64,000 nucleotides of DNA from Enterobacter vonholyi (GCF_008364555.1 NZ_VTUC01000001.1:1-64000), one strand, 5' to 3'; shown: positions 49,409 to 58,662, counted from the stretch's first letter. The notes: generated from the sequence alone by a model not told the origin. Numbers and translations: made by a program.

Positions 49409-51430
49409 TTACTTGCCTTTAATCTCGTACAGCGGTGTTTGACCCGCAACAACCTGACCTTTCGCCTGAATGACCAGGCCGCTGAAGTCGTCGATGTTGC
49501 TGCAAACGACCGGACTTATCATGGAGCGCGCGTTGGCGTTCAGGAAGTCCAGATCCATTTCCAGAATCGGCTGCCCAGCCACCACTTCAGCGCCCTCTTC
49601 CACCAGACGAGTAAAGCCCTGGCCGTTCAGCGCAACGGTATCGATACCCATATGGACAACGATCTCCGCGCCATTTTCGGTTTCGAGGCAGAACGCATGG
49701 TTGGTGTTGAAGATTTTCACGATGGTACCGGCAGCCGGAGACACAACGGTTTTGTCCGTTGGTTTCACCGCCACACCGTCACCGACCGCTTTGCTGGCGA
49801 AGGCTTCGTCAGGCACCTGCTCAATCGCAACGACTTCACCGGTTACCGGTGAAACCAGCGCGGCTATCGTTTTGGCGTTGGGTACCGCCTGCGGTTTTGC
49901 AGCCGCTGGCGCGGCGGCAGGTGCGACAGAAGCTTCTGCTGCGGCTACCGGGCCGGTAGTTTTCATGGCATTAGCAATTTTCTCTGCCACAAAGCCAACG
50001 ATAATCTGCACGCTGGTTTTGTTCAGGCGGATAACACCGGACGCGCCCAGACGTTTGGCCAGCGCTTCGTTCACCAGGGAAGAGTCTTTGACGTTCAGAC
50101 GCAGGCGAGTGATACAGGCATCGATACCGGTCAGGTTGTCAGAACCGCCTACTGCGGCGATGTACTGACGCGCCAGACCTGAAACGTCCTGGTCCTGAGC
50201 ACCGCTCACGTTCACATCCTGACCATCCGCTTCGCTACCGGCCACGGCCAGTTCACGACCCGGTGTCATGAGGTTAAATTTGGTGATAGTGAAACGGAAC
50301 ACTACGTAGTAGATCGCGAAGAACACCAGACCTTGCGGGATCAGCATCCACCAGTGGGTCGCCAGCGGGTTACGGGACGAAAGCACCATATCCACCAGAC
50401 CGGCGCTGAAGCCGAAACCGGCAATCCACTGCATGCTGGCAGCGATGAACACGGAGATACCGGTCAGCACGGCGTGGATCACATACAGAACCGGCGCCAC
50501 GAACATGAAGGAGAACTCCAGCGGCTCGGTGATACCGGTGAAGAAGGCCGCGAACGCGCCCGCCATCATGATACCCAGCACTTTCGCTTTATTCTCTGGA
50601 CGCGCGCAGTGGTAGATAGCCAGCGCAGCACCCGGCAGACCAAACATCATGATCGGGAAGAAGCCCGCCTGGTAACGACCGGTGATACCGACAACCGCTT
50701 TACCTGCTTCGATGGACTGTGCACCACCCAGGAAGTTAGGGATATCGTTAATACCGGCAACGTCGAACCAGAACACGGAGTTCAGCGCGTGGTGCAGACC
50801 AACCGGGATCAGCAGACGGTTGAAGAACGCGTACACGCCCGCACCGACAGAACCCAGTTTCTGGATGTGCTCACCGAAGTTCACCAGACCGTCGAAAATC
50901 ATCGGCCAGACGTACATCATGATGAACGCGACAACGATCATCACAAACGAGGTCAGGATAGGGACCAGACGGCGGCCGCTAAAGAAGGAGAGCGCTTTTG
51001 GCAGCTCTACGCTGCTGAAGCGGTTATACAGTTCGGCAGAGATGATACCCACAAGGATACCGACAAACTGGTTGCTGATCTTACCGAATGCCGCCGGAAC
51101 CTGGTCCGCCGGAATTTTTTGGATCATGGCCACTGCTGCAGGTGAGCAGAGAGTGGTTAAGACGAGGAAACCGACAAAACCGGTCAGCGCAGCGGCACCG
51201 TCTTTGTCTTTGGACATACCGTAAGCCACACCAATCGCGAACAACACGGACATATTGTCGATAATGGCGGAACCTGACTTGATAAAGAACGCCGCCAGCG
51301 CGCTGGTATTACCCCAGCCGTTGGGGTCGATCCAGTAGCCGACACCCATCAGGATGGCTGCGGCAGGCAGCGTGGCGACCGGCACCATAAGTGCGCGGCC
51401 AACCTTTTGTAAATAACCTAGAATACTCAC
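49409..51430 (-). CDS. nagE: N-acetylglucosamine PTS transporter, EIICBA (NagE)
   Basis: 673 codons; E. coli NagE has 648. The membrane EIIC domain (about 1-385) begins MSILGYLQKVGRALMVPV and includes GITEPLEFSFMFVAPVLY. EIIB has its phospho-Cys in GIDACITRLRL (about 439). EIIA from about 510 has His in NTNHAFCLE (about 578) and the phospho-His in EIVVHMGIDTV (about 593). It imports and phosphorylates GlcNAc. The EIIA part is nearly that of E. coli NagE, but EIIC and EIIB read like another NagE subtype with an insertion near 75-120, suggesting domain exchange. Divergent from nagB. Confidence 0.93.
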   Translation of the reverse strand: MSILGYLQKVGRALMVPVATLPAAAILMGVGYWIDPNGWGNTSALAAFFIKSGSAIIDNMSVLFAIGVAYGMSKDKDGAAALTGFVGFLVLTTLCSPAAVAMIQKIPADQVPAAFGKISNQFVGILVGIISAELYNRFSSVELPKALSFFSGRRLVPILTSFVMIVVAFIMMYVWPMIFDGLVNFGEHIQKLGSVGAGVYAFFNRLLIPVGLHHALNSVFWFDVAGINDIPNFLGGAQSIEAGKAVVGITGRYQAGFFPIMMFGLPGAALAIYHCARPENKAKVLGIMMAGAFAAFFTGITEPLEFSFMFVAPVLYVIHAVLTGISVFIAASMQWIAGFGFSAGLVDMVLSSRNPLATHWWMLIPQGLVFFAIYYVVFRFTITKFNLMTPGRELAVAGSEADGQDVNVSGAQDQDVSGLARQYIAAVGGSDNLTGIDACITRLRLNVKDSSLVNEALAKRLGASGVIRLNKTSVQIIVGFVAEKIANAMKTTGPVAAAEASVAPAAAPAAAKPQAVPNAKTIAALVSPVTGEVVAIEQVPDEAFASKAVGDGVAVKPTDKTVVSPAAGTIVKIFNTNHAFCLETENGAEIVVHMGIDTVALNGQGFTRLVEEGAEVVAGQPILEMDLDFLNANARSMISPVVCSNIDDFSGLVIQAKGQVVAGQTPLYEIKGK

Positions 51431-51540
51431 TTTCTTCCCCCTATGAGACCCCGTTTAAGGCATGTTCTCAGCTCTGTTTTTTATTGTGTCACGAACTATA
51501 GATACAGTTGATGCTTCACTGGCATTGTGAGTGTGTGAAA

Positions 51541-51564
51541 AATTAATTCGTATCGCAAATTAAA
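51541..51564. promoter_or_regulatory. NagC operator, nagE side
   Basis: AATTAATTCGTATCGCAAAT followed by TAAA is a dyad TTAATTCG / CGCAAATTAA, closely matching the E. coli nagE box. Its centre is about 96 bp from the second operator, close to the spacing that gives the NagC repression loop. Confidence 0.8.
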
Positions 51565-51575
51565 CGCGTACTTTT

Positions 51576-51591
51576 TGTGATTTTTGTCACC
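51576..51591. promoter_or_regulatory. CRP site between the nagE and nagB operators
   Basis: TGTGATTTTTGTCACC matches TGTGA-N6-TCACA with one base off. It lies between the two NagC boxes, where CRP-cAMP activates both divergent promoters in E. coli. Confidence 0.85.
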
Positions 51592-51636
51592 AAATATCGT
51601 TATTAACCCTCCCTTACACTGGCTAACAGTGAAAAC

Positions 51637-51660
51637 TTATTTTATCATTCAAAAAATCAA
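51637..51660. promoter_or_regulatory. NagC operator, nagB side
   Basis: TTATTTTATCATTCAAAAAA followed by TCAA matches the E. coli nagB box pattern (A/T-rich arms around ATCATTC). It lies about 100 bp before nagB. Confidence 0.75.
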
Positions 51661-51758
51661 GACGGATTGATCCGGCCTGAAAGTTTCCAGGTTACGCTTA
51701 AGTATCAGGTTCCGATAGCTATCCGCCCACTCTTCTACTTTAACTCTTGAGGTGAACA

Positions 51759-52559
51759 ATGAGACTGATTCCCCTGGCAACTGCTGAACAAGTTGGTAAA
51801 TGGGCCGCTCGCCATATCGTTAACCGTATCAACGCCTTTAAACCAACTGCCGATCGTCCTTTCGTTCTTGGACTTCCGACAGGCGGCACACCGCTGACTG
51901 CCTACAAGGCGCTGGTTGAGATGCATAAAGCAGGCCAGGTTAGCTTCAAGCATGTTGTGACATTCAACATGGATGAATACGTTGGCTTACCGAAAGATCA
52001 CCCGGAAAGCTACCATAGCTTTATGCACCGTAATTTCTTTGATCACGTTGATATTCCAGCTGAAAATATTAACCTGCTGAATGGAAACGCGCCTGATATT
52101 GACGCAGAATGCCGTCAGTATGAAGAAAAAATCCGTTCTTACGGTAAGATCCACCTGTTTATGGGTGGTGTAGGTAATGATGGTCACATCGCGTTTAACG
52201 AACCGGCGTCATCTCTGGCTTCCCGCACCCGTATTAAAACGCTGACCCATGACACGCGCGTGGCAAACTCCCGCTTCTTTGACGGCGATGTTAACCAGGT
52301 TCCAAAATACGCCCTGACCGTAGGCGTAGGCACCCTGCTGGATGCTGAAGAAGTGATGATTCTGGTGCTGGGCAGCGTGAAAGCCCAGGCGCTCCAGGCT
52401 GCCGTTGAAGGCAACGTAAACCATATGTGGACCATAAGCTGCCTGCAGCTGCATCCGAAATCAGTCATCGTCTGCGACGAGCCGTCCACGATGGAGCTGA
52501 AGGTTAAAACGCTGAAGTACTTCAACGAGTTAGAAGCTGAGAACATCAAAGGTCTGTAA
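51759..52559 (+). CDS. nagB: Glucosamine-6-phosphate deaminase
   Basis: 266 codons, the E. coli length, with GAGGTG before the ATG. Active-site residues are in [11 protein letters not shown] (Asp72) and [16 protein letters not shown] (Asp141, His143, Glu148). Glucosamine-6-phosphate becomes fructose-6-phosphate and ammonia; the enzyme is activated by GlcNAc-6-phosphate. First gene of nagBACD. Confidence 0.99.
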   Translation: MRLIPLATAEQVGKWAARHIVNRINAFKPTADRPFVLGLPTGGTPLTAYKALVEMHKAGQVSFKHVVTFNMDEYVGLPKDHPESYHSFMHRNFFDHVDIPAENINLLNGNAPDIDAECRQYEEKIRSYGKIHLFMGGVGNDGHIAFNEPASSLASRTRIKTLTHDTRVANSRFFDGDVNQVPKYALTVGVGTLLDAEEVMILVLGSVKAQALQAAVEGNVNHMWTISCLQLHPKSVIVCDEPSTMELKVKTLKYFNELEAENIKGL

Positions 52560-52567
52560 TTGAATAA

Positions 52568-52600
52568 CCGCCTCTTCATCAAGAGGCGGCCGCTTTTTTT
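52568..52600 (+). terminator. Terminator-like hairpin between nagB and nagA
   Basis: CCGCCTCTT-CATC-AAGAGGCGG (9 bp) then CCGC and seven T. It is inside the nag operon, so it should terminate partially and make nagB more abundant than nagA, nagC and nagD. Confidence 0.75.
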
Positions 52601-52614
52601 AACCGGGGGTAGTT

Positions 52615-53763
52615 ATGTACGCTTTAACCCACGGTCGGATTTATACCGGCCATGAAATTCTGGATGACCATGCGATTGTTATCGCTAATGGCCTGATTGA
52701 ACGTGTTTGCCCGCTGGCAGAACTGCCGCCGGAGATTGAACAGCGCTCACTCAATGGAGCAGTAATCTCCCCCGGTTTCATCGACGTGCAGCTCAACGGC
52801 TGCGGCGGTGTGCAATTCAATGACACCGCGGATGCGGTGACGGTAGAAACGCTGGAGATCATGCAGAAAGCCAACGAGAAATCGGGCTGCACCAGCTATC
52901 TGCCAACGCTCATCACCAGCAGTGATGACCTTATGAAGCAGGGTATCCGCGTGATGCGAGAATACCTGGCCAAACATCCTAACCAGGCGCTGGGTCTGCA
53001 CCTTGAAGGGCCATGGCTGAATATGGTCAAGAAAGGAACGCATAACCCGGACTACGTGCGTAAACCTGATGCAGAGCTGGTTGACTACATGTGTGCCAAC
53101 GCCGATGTGATCACCAAAGTGACGCTGGCGCCTGAAATGACGGGTACGGATGTCATCAGCAAGCTGGCCGCCGCCGGGATTATCGTTTCAGCAGGCCACT
53201 CAAACGCAACGCTGAAAGAAGCGAAAGCCGGTTTCCGCGCGGGAATTACTTTCGCAACTCACCTTTACAACGCCATGCCGTATATCACAGGCCGTGAACC
53301 GGGTCTGGTCGGGGCGATTCTGGATGAGCCAGACGTCTACTGCGGCATTATTGCTGACGGCTTACACGTCGATTACACCAACATTCGCAACGCTAAGCGG
53401 CTGAAAGGTGACAAGCTTTGTCTGGTGACGGATGCCACCGCACCGGCAGGTGCAAATATTGAGCAGTTCATTTTTGCCGGTAAAACAATATACTACCGCA
53501 ATGGACTGTGTGTGGATGAAAACGGTACGCTGAGCGGTTCCTCTTTGACCATGATTGAAGGGGTGCGTAACCTGGTAGAACATTGCGGGATTGCGCTTGA
53601 TGAAGTCCTGCGCATGGCAACCCTGTATCCGGCTCGCGCAATGGGCGTGGATAAACAGCTCGGCGGAATTGCACCAGGTATGGTTGCAAACCTGACGGCA
53701 TTCACACACGATTATAAAATTATTAAGACCATCGTTAATGGTAACGAGGTCGTCACTGAGTAA
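52615..53763 (+). CDS. nagA: N-acetylglucosamine-6-phosphate deacetylase
   Basis: 382 codons, as in E. coli. Amidohydrolase fold: [17 protein letters not shown] near the start, HLEGPWLN with the metal Glu (about 131), [16 protein letters not shown] and ATHLYNAM with metal His residues, and the catalytic Asp in [10 protein letters not shown] (about 273). It gives glucosamine-6-phosphate for NagB. Lies 8 nt before nagC. Confidence 0.99.
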   Translation: MYALTHGRIYTGHEILDDHAIVIANGLIERVCPLAELPPEIEQRSLNGAVISPGFIDVQLNGCGGVQFNDTADAVTVETLEIMQKANEKSGCTSYLPTLITSSDDLMKQGIRVMREYLAKHPNQALGLHLEGPWLNMVKKGTHNPDYVRKPDAELVDYMCANADVITKVTLAPEMTGTDVISKLAAAGIIVSAGHSNATLKEAKAGFRAGITFATHLYNAMPYITGREPGLVGAILDEPDVYCGIIADGLHVDYTNIRNAKRLKGDKLCLVTDATAPAGANIEQFIFAGKTIYYRNGLCVDENGTLSGSSLTMIEGVRNLVEHCGIALDEVLRMATLYPARAMGVDKQLGGIAPGMVANLTAFTHDYKIIKTIVNGNEVVTE

Positions 53764-53771
53764 GTAAAAGT

Positions 53772-54992
53772 ATGACACCTGGCGGACAAGCTCAAATCGG
53801 TAATGTCGATCTCGTTAAACAACTTAACAGTGCGGCGGTATACCGCCTGATTGACCAGCACGGCCCCATCTCGCGGATTCAGATAGCCGAACAAAGCCAG
53901 CTTGCTCCCGCCAGCGTGACAAAAATTACCCGCCAGCTCATTGAGCGCGGTCTGATCAAAGAAGTCGATCAGCAGGCCTCCACCGGGGGCCGCCGCGCCA
54001 TCTCTATTATTACCGAAACCCGCAATTTTCAGGCAATTGGCGTCCGTCTGGGGCGCCATGATACCACCCTCACGCTGTACGATCTGAGCAGTAAAGCCAT
54101 TGCGGAAGAACACTACCCTCTTCCGGAACGCACCCAGGAGACGCTGGAACATGCGTTGCTCAATACCATCGCGCAGTTTATTGAGAGCTGTCAGCGCAAG
54201 ATCCGCGAACTCATTGCCATCTCCGTGATCCTGCCCGGCCTGGTCGACCCGGAAAGCGGCGTGATCCGCTATATGCCGCACATTCAGGTTGAAAACTGGG
54301 GGCTGGTCGACGCGCTGGAAAAGCGTTTTAAAGTGACCTGCTTTGTGGGTCACGACATCCGCTCTCTGGCGCTGGCAGAGCACTACTTTGGTGCGAGCCA
54401 GGACTGTGAAGACTCTATTCTGGTGCGCGTCCACCGCGGTACGGGTGCAGGCATTATCTCTAACGGCCGGATTTTTATTGGGCGCAACGGTAACGTCGGA
54501 GAGATCGGCCACATTCAGGTTGAACCTCTCGGGGAGCGCTGCCACTGCGGCAACTTTGGCTGCCTTGAAACCATCGCCGCCAACACGGCCATCGAGCAGC
54601 GCGTTCGCCATCTGCTTGAACAGGGTTATCAAAGCCGCGTCACGCTGGACGACTGCAAGATAGGCACCATCTGCAAAGCCGCTAATAAAGGCGACGCGCT
54701 GGCCTGCGAAGTGATCGAGCAGGTTGGACGTCATCTGGGGAAAACCATCGCCATCGCCATTAACCTGTTTAACCCACAAAAAGTGGTGATCGCCGGTGAA
54801 ATTGTGGAAGCGGAGAAGGTTCTGCTCCCTGCGATTGAAGGCTGTATTAACACCCAGGCGCTGAAAGCATTCCGCCAGAATCTTCCGGTGGTTCGTTCAA
54901 AGCTTGACCATCGCTCGGCGATTGGCGCGTTCGCGCTGGTCAAACGCGCCATGCTCAACGGAATTCTGCTCCAGCATTTGCTGGAAAGCTGA
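53772..54992 (+). CDS. nagC: Transcriptional repressor NagC (ROK family)
   Basis: 406 codons, as in E. coli. The winged helix-turn-helix at about 15-80 includes RIQIAEQSQLAPASVTKITR. The ROK domain carries the zinc site CHCGNFGCLETIAAN and GRNGNVGEIGHIQVEP. It binds GlcNAc-6-phosphate, which releases it from the nagE-nagB and chiP operators seen in this window. Confidence 0.99.
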   Translation: MTPGGQAQIGNVDLVKQLNSAAVYRLIDQHGPISRIQIAEQSQLAPASVTKITRQLIERGLIKEVDQQASTGGRRAISIITETRNFQAIGVRLGRHDTTLTLYDLSSKAIAEEHYPLPERTQETLEHALLNTIAQFIESCQRKIRELIAISVILPGLVDPESGVIRYMPHIQVENWGLVDALEKRFKVTCFVGHDIRSLALAEHYFGASQDCEDSILVRVHRGTGAGIISNGRIFIGRNGNVGEIGHIQVEPLGERCHCGNFGCLETIAANTAIEQRVRHLLEQGYQSRVTLDDCKIGTICKAANKGDALACEVIEQVGRHLGKTIAIAINLFNPQKVVIAGEIVEAEKVLLPAIEGCINTQALKAFRQNLPVVRSKLDHRSAIGAFALVKRAMLNGILLQHLLES

Positions 54993-55037
54993 TCGAACCT
55001 TATAGTAACGCCTTCTTTTTTTGATGTCGGAATATCC

Positions 55038-55790
55038 ATGACCATTAAGAACGTAATTTGTGATATCGACGGCGTGCTGATGCACGACAACGTTGCCGTG
55101 CCGGGTGCTGCGGAGTTTCTTCACCGTATCATCGACAAAGGAATGCCACTGGTTCTGCTCACGAACTACCCTTCTCAAACCGGTCAGGATCTGGCAAACC
55201 GCTTTGCCACCGCAGGCGTCGACGTCCCGGACAGCGTGTTTTATACCTCGGCGATGGCCACGGCGGATTTTCTGAAGCGTCAGGAAGGAAAGAAAGCCTA
55301 CGTGGTGGGTGAAGGTGCGCTGATACACGAGCTCTACAAAGCAGGCTTTACCATCACTGACGTGAACCCGGACTTTGTGATTGTCGGCGAGACGCGTTCC
55401 TTTAACTGGGAGATGATGCATAAAGCAGCATACTTTGTCGCCAGCGGTGCACGCTTTATCGCCACCAACCCGGATACGCATGGCCGTGGTTTTTATCCGG
55501 CCTGCGGCGCGCTCTGCGCCGGTATCGAGAAAATCTCAGGGCGTCAGCCGTTCGTAGTCGGTAAACCGAGCCCGTGGATCATTCGTGCCGCGCTCAACAA
55601 GATGCAGGCCCACTCTGAAGAAACCGTTATTGTCGGCGACAACCTGCGCACCGATATTCTGGCCGGTTTCCAGGCGGGTCTGGAGACGATTCTGGTCCTG
55701 TCCGGCGTCTCTCAACTTGATGACATTGATTCGATGCCGTTCCGGCCGAGCTGGATTTACCCCTCCGTCGATGAAATTGACATCATCTGA
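55038..55790 (+). CDS. nagD: Ribonucleotide monophosphatase NagD (UmpH)
   Basis: 250 codons, full length. HAD superfamily with a C2 cap: motif I is VICDIDGVLMHD (nucleophile Asp9, acid Asp11), motif II LLTNYPSQT, and motif IV VGDNLRTDILAG; the Lys is in VGKPSPW. It dephosphorylates UMP and other NMPs. Last gene of the nag operon, 45 nt after nagC and followed by a terminator. Confidence 0.98.
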   Translation: MTIKNVICDIDGVLMHDNVAVPGAAEFLHRIIDKGMPLVLLTNYPSQTGQDLANRFATAGVDVPDSVFYTSAMATADFLKRQEGKKAYVVGEGALIHELYKAGFTITDVNPDFVIVGETRSFNWEMMHKAAYFVASGARFIATNPDTHGRGFYPACGALCAGIEKISGRQPFVVGKPSPWIIRAALNKMQAHSEETVIVGDNLRTDILAGFQAGLETILVLSGVSQLDDIDSMPFRPSWIYPSVDEIDII

Positions 55791-55795
55791 TACCG

Positions 55796-55822
55796 AACCA
55801 CGCCTCAGGGCGTGGTTTTTCA
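55796..55822 (+). terminator. Terminator of the nag operon
   Basis: AACCACGCC-TCA-GGGCGTGGTT, then T-rich sequence. It starts 6 nt after the nagD stop. Confidence 0.9.
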
Positions 55823-56039
55823 TTTATGGCCTACACAAATAAAACTCCATCTAACAAAAAGCACATTTCATTGCATAATCATCAATAAAAGAACTCATGG
55901 CGTACTCTTTTTTCACTATTCCGCAATCACTATTGCACTATTTCCGTTTTCACCCGTAAAACGCTTGCGCGCCCTGCCCCTTTGCGGCATTTTCATAAGC
56001 AAGCAACATTACAAAGCAACAGGGTTAACGGAGAAGGTT

Positions 56040-57704
56040 ATGTGTTCAATTTTTGGCGTACTGGATATTAAAACTGACGCGGGCGAACTGCGTAAAAAGG
56101 CACTCGAACTGTCCCGCCTGATGCGCCATCGCGGCCCGGACTGGTCAGGCGTTTACGCCAGTGACAAAGCAATTCTGGCTCACGAACGTCTGTCTATTGT
56201 TGACGTCAACGCCGGTGCACAGCCGCTGTATAACGAGAAAAAAACGCACGCGCTGGCTGTCAACGGTGAGATCTATAACCACCAGGCACTGCGCGCCGAA
56301 TACGGCGACCGCTACGCATTCCAGACCGGCTCTGACTGTGAAGTGATCCTGGCGCTGTATCAGGAGAAAGGTCCCGAGTTCCTGGACGACCTGCAGGGCA
56401 TGTTTGCCTTTGCCCTGTACGACAGCGAAAAAGACGCTTACCTGATTGGCCGTGACCATATCGGTATTATCCCGCTGTACATGGGTCACGATGAGCACGG
56501 CAACTTCTACGTTGCCTCTGAAATGAAAGCCCTGGTACCGGTCTGCCGCACCATTAAAGAGTTCCCGGCAGGCAGCTATCTGTGGAGCAAAGACGGCGAG
56601 ATCCGTCAGTATTACCAGCGTGACTGGTTCGACTACGACGCGGTAAAAGACAACGTCACGGACAAAGCCGAGCTGCGTCAGGCCCTGGAAGATTCCGTGA
56701 AAAGCCACCTGATGTCAGACGTACCTTACGGCGTGCTGCTCTCAGGCGGCCTGGACTCCTCCGTGATCTCGGCAATCACCAAGAAATTTGCGGCTCGTCG
56801 CGTGGAGGATCAGGAGCGCTCAGAAGCCTGGTGGCCACAGCTGCACTCTTTTGCCGTGGGCCTGGAAGGTGCTCCTGACCTTAAAGCCGCGCAGGAAGTG
56901 GCAAACCACCTCGGCACCGTGCACCACGAAATTCATTTCACCGTGCAGGAAGGTCTGGATGCGATCCGCGATGTGATCTATCACATTGAAACCTATGACG
57001 TGACCACCATCCGCGCCTCAACGCCGATGTACCTGATGTCGCGTAAGATCAAGGCGATGGGCATCAAGATGGTGCTCTCCGGTGAAGGTTCTGACGAAGT
57101 GTTTGGCGGCTACCTGTACTTCCACAAAGCGCCAAACGCTAAAGAGCTGCATGAAGAGACCGTGCGTAAGCTGCAGGCGTTGCACATGTTCGACTGCGCG
57201 CGTGCCAACAAAGCAATGTCGGCGTGGGGCGTAGAAGCACGCGTGCCGTTCCTGGATAAGAAATTCCTCGACGTGGCAATGCGCATCAACCCGCAGGACA
57301 AGATGTGCGGCAACGGCAAAATGGAAAAACATATCCTGCGCGAATGTTTTGAATCCTACCTGCCGGCGAGCGTCGCATGGCGTCAGAAAGAGCAGTTCTC
57401 CGATGGTGTAGGCTATAGCTGGATCGACACCCTGAAAGAGGTCGCGGCGAAACAGGTTTCTGATCAACAGCTGGAAACCGCAAGCTTCCGCTTCCCGTAC
57501 AACACGCCGGGCTCGAAAGAAGCGTATCTCTACCGTGAAATTTTTGAAGAATTGTTCCCGGTGCCGAGTGCTGCGGAGTGCGTACCGGGTGGCCCTTCCG
57601 TCGCCTGCTCTTCTGCCAAAGCGATTGAATGGGATGAATCGTTCAAATCCATGAACGATCCATCAGGACGCGCGGTAGGCGTCCATCAGTCAGCCTACAA
57701 ATAA
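56040..57704 (+). CDS. asnB: Asparagine synthetase B (glutamine-hydrolysing)
   Basis: 554 codons from ATG 56040; Cys2 becomes the N-terminal nucleophile (MCSIFGVLDIK), which fixes the start even though the frame is open for 228 nt upstream. The glutaminase domain has RHRGPDWSG and NGEIYNHQAL. The synthetase domain has the PPi loop LLSGGLDSSVIS (about 230) and SGEGSDEVFGGYLY. It makes asparagine from aspartate, glutamine and ATP. The 217-nt upstream gap holds only promoter-like A+T-rich sequence. Confidence 0.99.
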   Translation: MCSIFGVLDIKTDAGELRKKALELSRLMRHRGPDWSGVYASDKAILAHERLSIVDVNAGAQPLYNEKKTHALAVNGEIYNHQALRAEYGDRYAFQTGSDCEVILALYQEKGPEFLDDLQGMFAFALYDSEKDAYLIGRDHIGIIPLYMGHDEHGNFYVASEMKALVPVCRTIKEFPAGSYLWSKDGEIRQYYQRDWFDYDAVKDNVTDKAELRQALEDSVKSHLMSDVPYGVLLSGGLDSSVISAITKKFAARRVEDQERSEAWWPQLHSFAVGLEGAPDLKAAQEVANHLGTVHHEIHFTVQEGLDAIRDVIYHIETYDVTTIRASTPMYLMSRKIKAMGIKMVLSGEGSDEVFGGYLYFHKAPNAKELHEETVRKLQALHMFDCARANKAMSAWGVEARVPFLDKKFLDVAMRINPQDKMCGNGKMEKHILRECFESYLPASVAWRQKEQFSDGVGYSWIDTLKEVAAKQVSDQQLETASFRFPYNTPGSKEAYLYREIFEELFPVPSAAECVPGGPSVACSSAKAIEWDESFKSMNDPSGRAVGVHQSAYK

Positions 57705-57718
57705 TCACCTAGATCGCA

Positions 57719-57748
57719 ATCAGGCCCCTCAGGGGCCTGTTTTTTTTG
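57719..57748 (+). terminator. Intrinsic terminator after asnB
   Basis: CAGGCCCC-TCA-GGGGCCTG followed by eight T. Confidence 0.94.
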
Positions 57749-57863
57749 CCTCACATTTCACCGCCTAAATCTGATTAATAACCAATAATTGCCGAATATT
57801 CGGTCACGCTGTTCGCAACCTAACCAAACAGTCACATTCCGGCTATTTTCGTTGAAAAAGGTG

Positions 57864-57892
57864 TTGACGCTGCAAGGGTCTATACGCATAAT
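57864..57892 (+). promoter_or_regulatory. Promoter of the Met-Leu-Gln tRNA operon
   Basis: TTGACG and CATAAT with exactly 17 nt between, followed by the G+C-rich discriminator GCGCCCCGC typical of stringently controlled stable-RNA promoters. It lies about 30 nt upstream of the first tRNA. Confidence 0.88.
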
Positions 57893-57930
57893 GCGCCCCG
57901 CAACGCCGATAAGGTAACGCGAAAAAAGAT

Positions 57931-58007
57931 GGCTACGTAGCTCAGTTGGTTAGAGCACATCACTCATAATGATGGGGTCACAGGTTCGAATCCCGTCGTA
58001 GCCACCA
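57931..58007 (+). tRNA. metT: tRNA-Met, elongator (anticodon CAT)
   Basis: 77-nt cloverleaf GGCTACGTAGCTCAG..., anticodon loop CTCATAA, encoded CCA. Identical to the copy at 58323-58399. First gene of the seven-tRNA transcript (E. coli metT position). Confidence 0.97.
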
Positions 58008-58015
58008 TCTTTTTT

Positions 58016-58100
58016 GCGGGAGTGGCGAAATTGGTAGACGCACCAGATTTAGGTTCTGGCGCCGCAAGGTGTGCGAGTTCAAGTCTCGCCTCCCGCACCA
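58016..58100 (+). tRNA. leuW: tRNA-Leu (anticodon TAG)
   Basis: 85 nt with a long variable arm, anticodon loop TTTAGGT (TAG), encoded CCA. Only 8 nt after the first tRNA-Met. Confidence 0.97.
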
Positions 58101-58123
58101 TTCCCGGGTAAGCGTTGCACGGA

Positions 58124-58198
58124 TGGGGTATCGCCAAGCGGTAAGGCACCGGTTTTTGATACCGGCATTCCCTGGTTCGAATCCAGGTACCCCAGCCA
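58124..58198 (+). tRNA. glnU: tRNA-Gln (anticodon TTG), first copy
   Basis: 75 nt, acceptor TGGGGTA/TACCCCA with the weak U1-A72 pair that GlnS recognises, anticodon loop TTTTGAT (TTG), encoded CCA. Identical to the next copy at 58231-58305. Confidence 0.97.
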
Positions 58199-58230
58199 TA
58201 TTTCTTCGATTTTGCGGTTCTCCGCGGTAT

Positions 58231-58305
58231 TGGGGTATCGCCAAGCGGTAAGGCACCGGTTTTTGATACCGGCATTCCCTGGTTCGAATCCAGGTACCCC
58301 AGCCA
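58231..58305 (+). tRNA. glnW: tRNA-Gln (anticodon TTG), second copy
   Basis: Identical over 75 nt to the copy at 58124-58198. The 32-nt spacer is unrelated, so only the mature tRNA is duplicated. Confidence 0.97.
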
Positions 58306-58322
58306 TCGAAGATTGCAGTACT

Positions 58323-58399
58323 GGCTACGTAGCTCAGTTGGTTAGAGCACATCACTCATAATGATGGGGTCACAGGTTCGAATCCCGTCGTAGCCACCA
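58323..58399 (+). tRNA. metU: tRNA-Met, elongator (anticodon CAT), second copy
   Basis: Identical to the first tRNA-Met over 77 nt, with encoded CCA. Confidence 0.97.
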
Positions 58400-58439
58400 A
58401 ATTAAGATTGTCGATTTTTCGGTAATCAAGACAAATTGT

Positions 58440-58514
58440 TGGGGTATCGCCAAGCGGTAAGGCACCGGATTCTGATTCCGGCATTCCGAGGTTCGAATCC
58501 TCGTACCCCAGCCA
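58440..58514 (+). tRNA. glnV: tRNA-Gln (anticodon CTG), first copy
   Basis: 75 nt, anticodon loop TTCTGAT (CTG), acceptor TGGGGTA/TACCCCA, encoded CCA. Confidence 0.97.
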
Positions 58515-58550
58515 ATTTAAAAAGTCGTTAAGCAGTTTGTTTAACGCAAT

Positions 58551-58625
58551 TGGGGTGTCGCCAAGCGGTAAGGCTCTGGTTTCTGATACCAGCATTCCGG
58601 GGTTCGAATCCCTGCACCCCAGCCA
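58551..58625 (+). tRNA. glnX: tRNA-Gln (anticodon CTG), second, diverged copy
   Basis: 75 nt, anticodon CTG, encoded CCA. It differs from the copy at 58440-58514 in the acceptor (TGGGGTG/CACCCCA), anticodon stem (CTGG/CCAG) and T stem (one G-T pair). All changes are compensated, so it should fold and function. Confidence 0.96.
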
Positions 58626-58634
58626 CTTAGTAAC

Positions 58635-58662
58635 AAAAAAGCCCGCTCTGCGGGCTTTTTTG
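58635..58662 (+). terminator. Terminator of the Met-Leu-Gln tRNA operon
   Basis: AAAAAAGCCCGC-TCT-GCGGGCTTTTTT; symmetrical A/T tracts make it able to act in both directions, so it could also stop ubiF transcripts. Confidence 0.94.

Noticed and set aside
58071..58361. ORFs running through the Gln/Met tRNA genes
   Set aside because: Entirely made of tRNA sequence; the repeated peptides only reflect duplicated tRNA genes.
57931..58625. Repeated blocks considered as a CRISPR-like array
   Set aside because: The repeats are complete tRNA cloverleafs with anticodons and CCA ends, and spacers are irregular.
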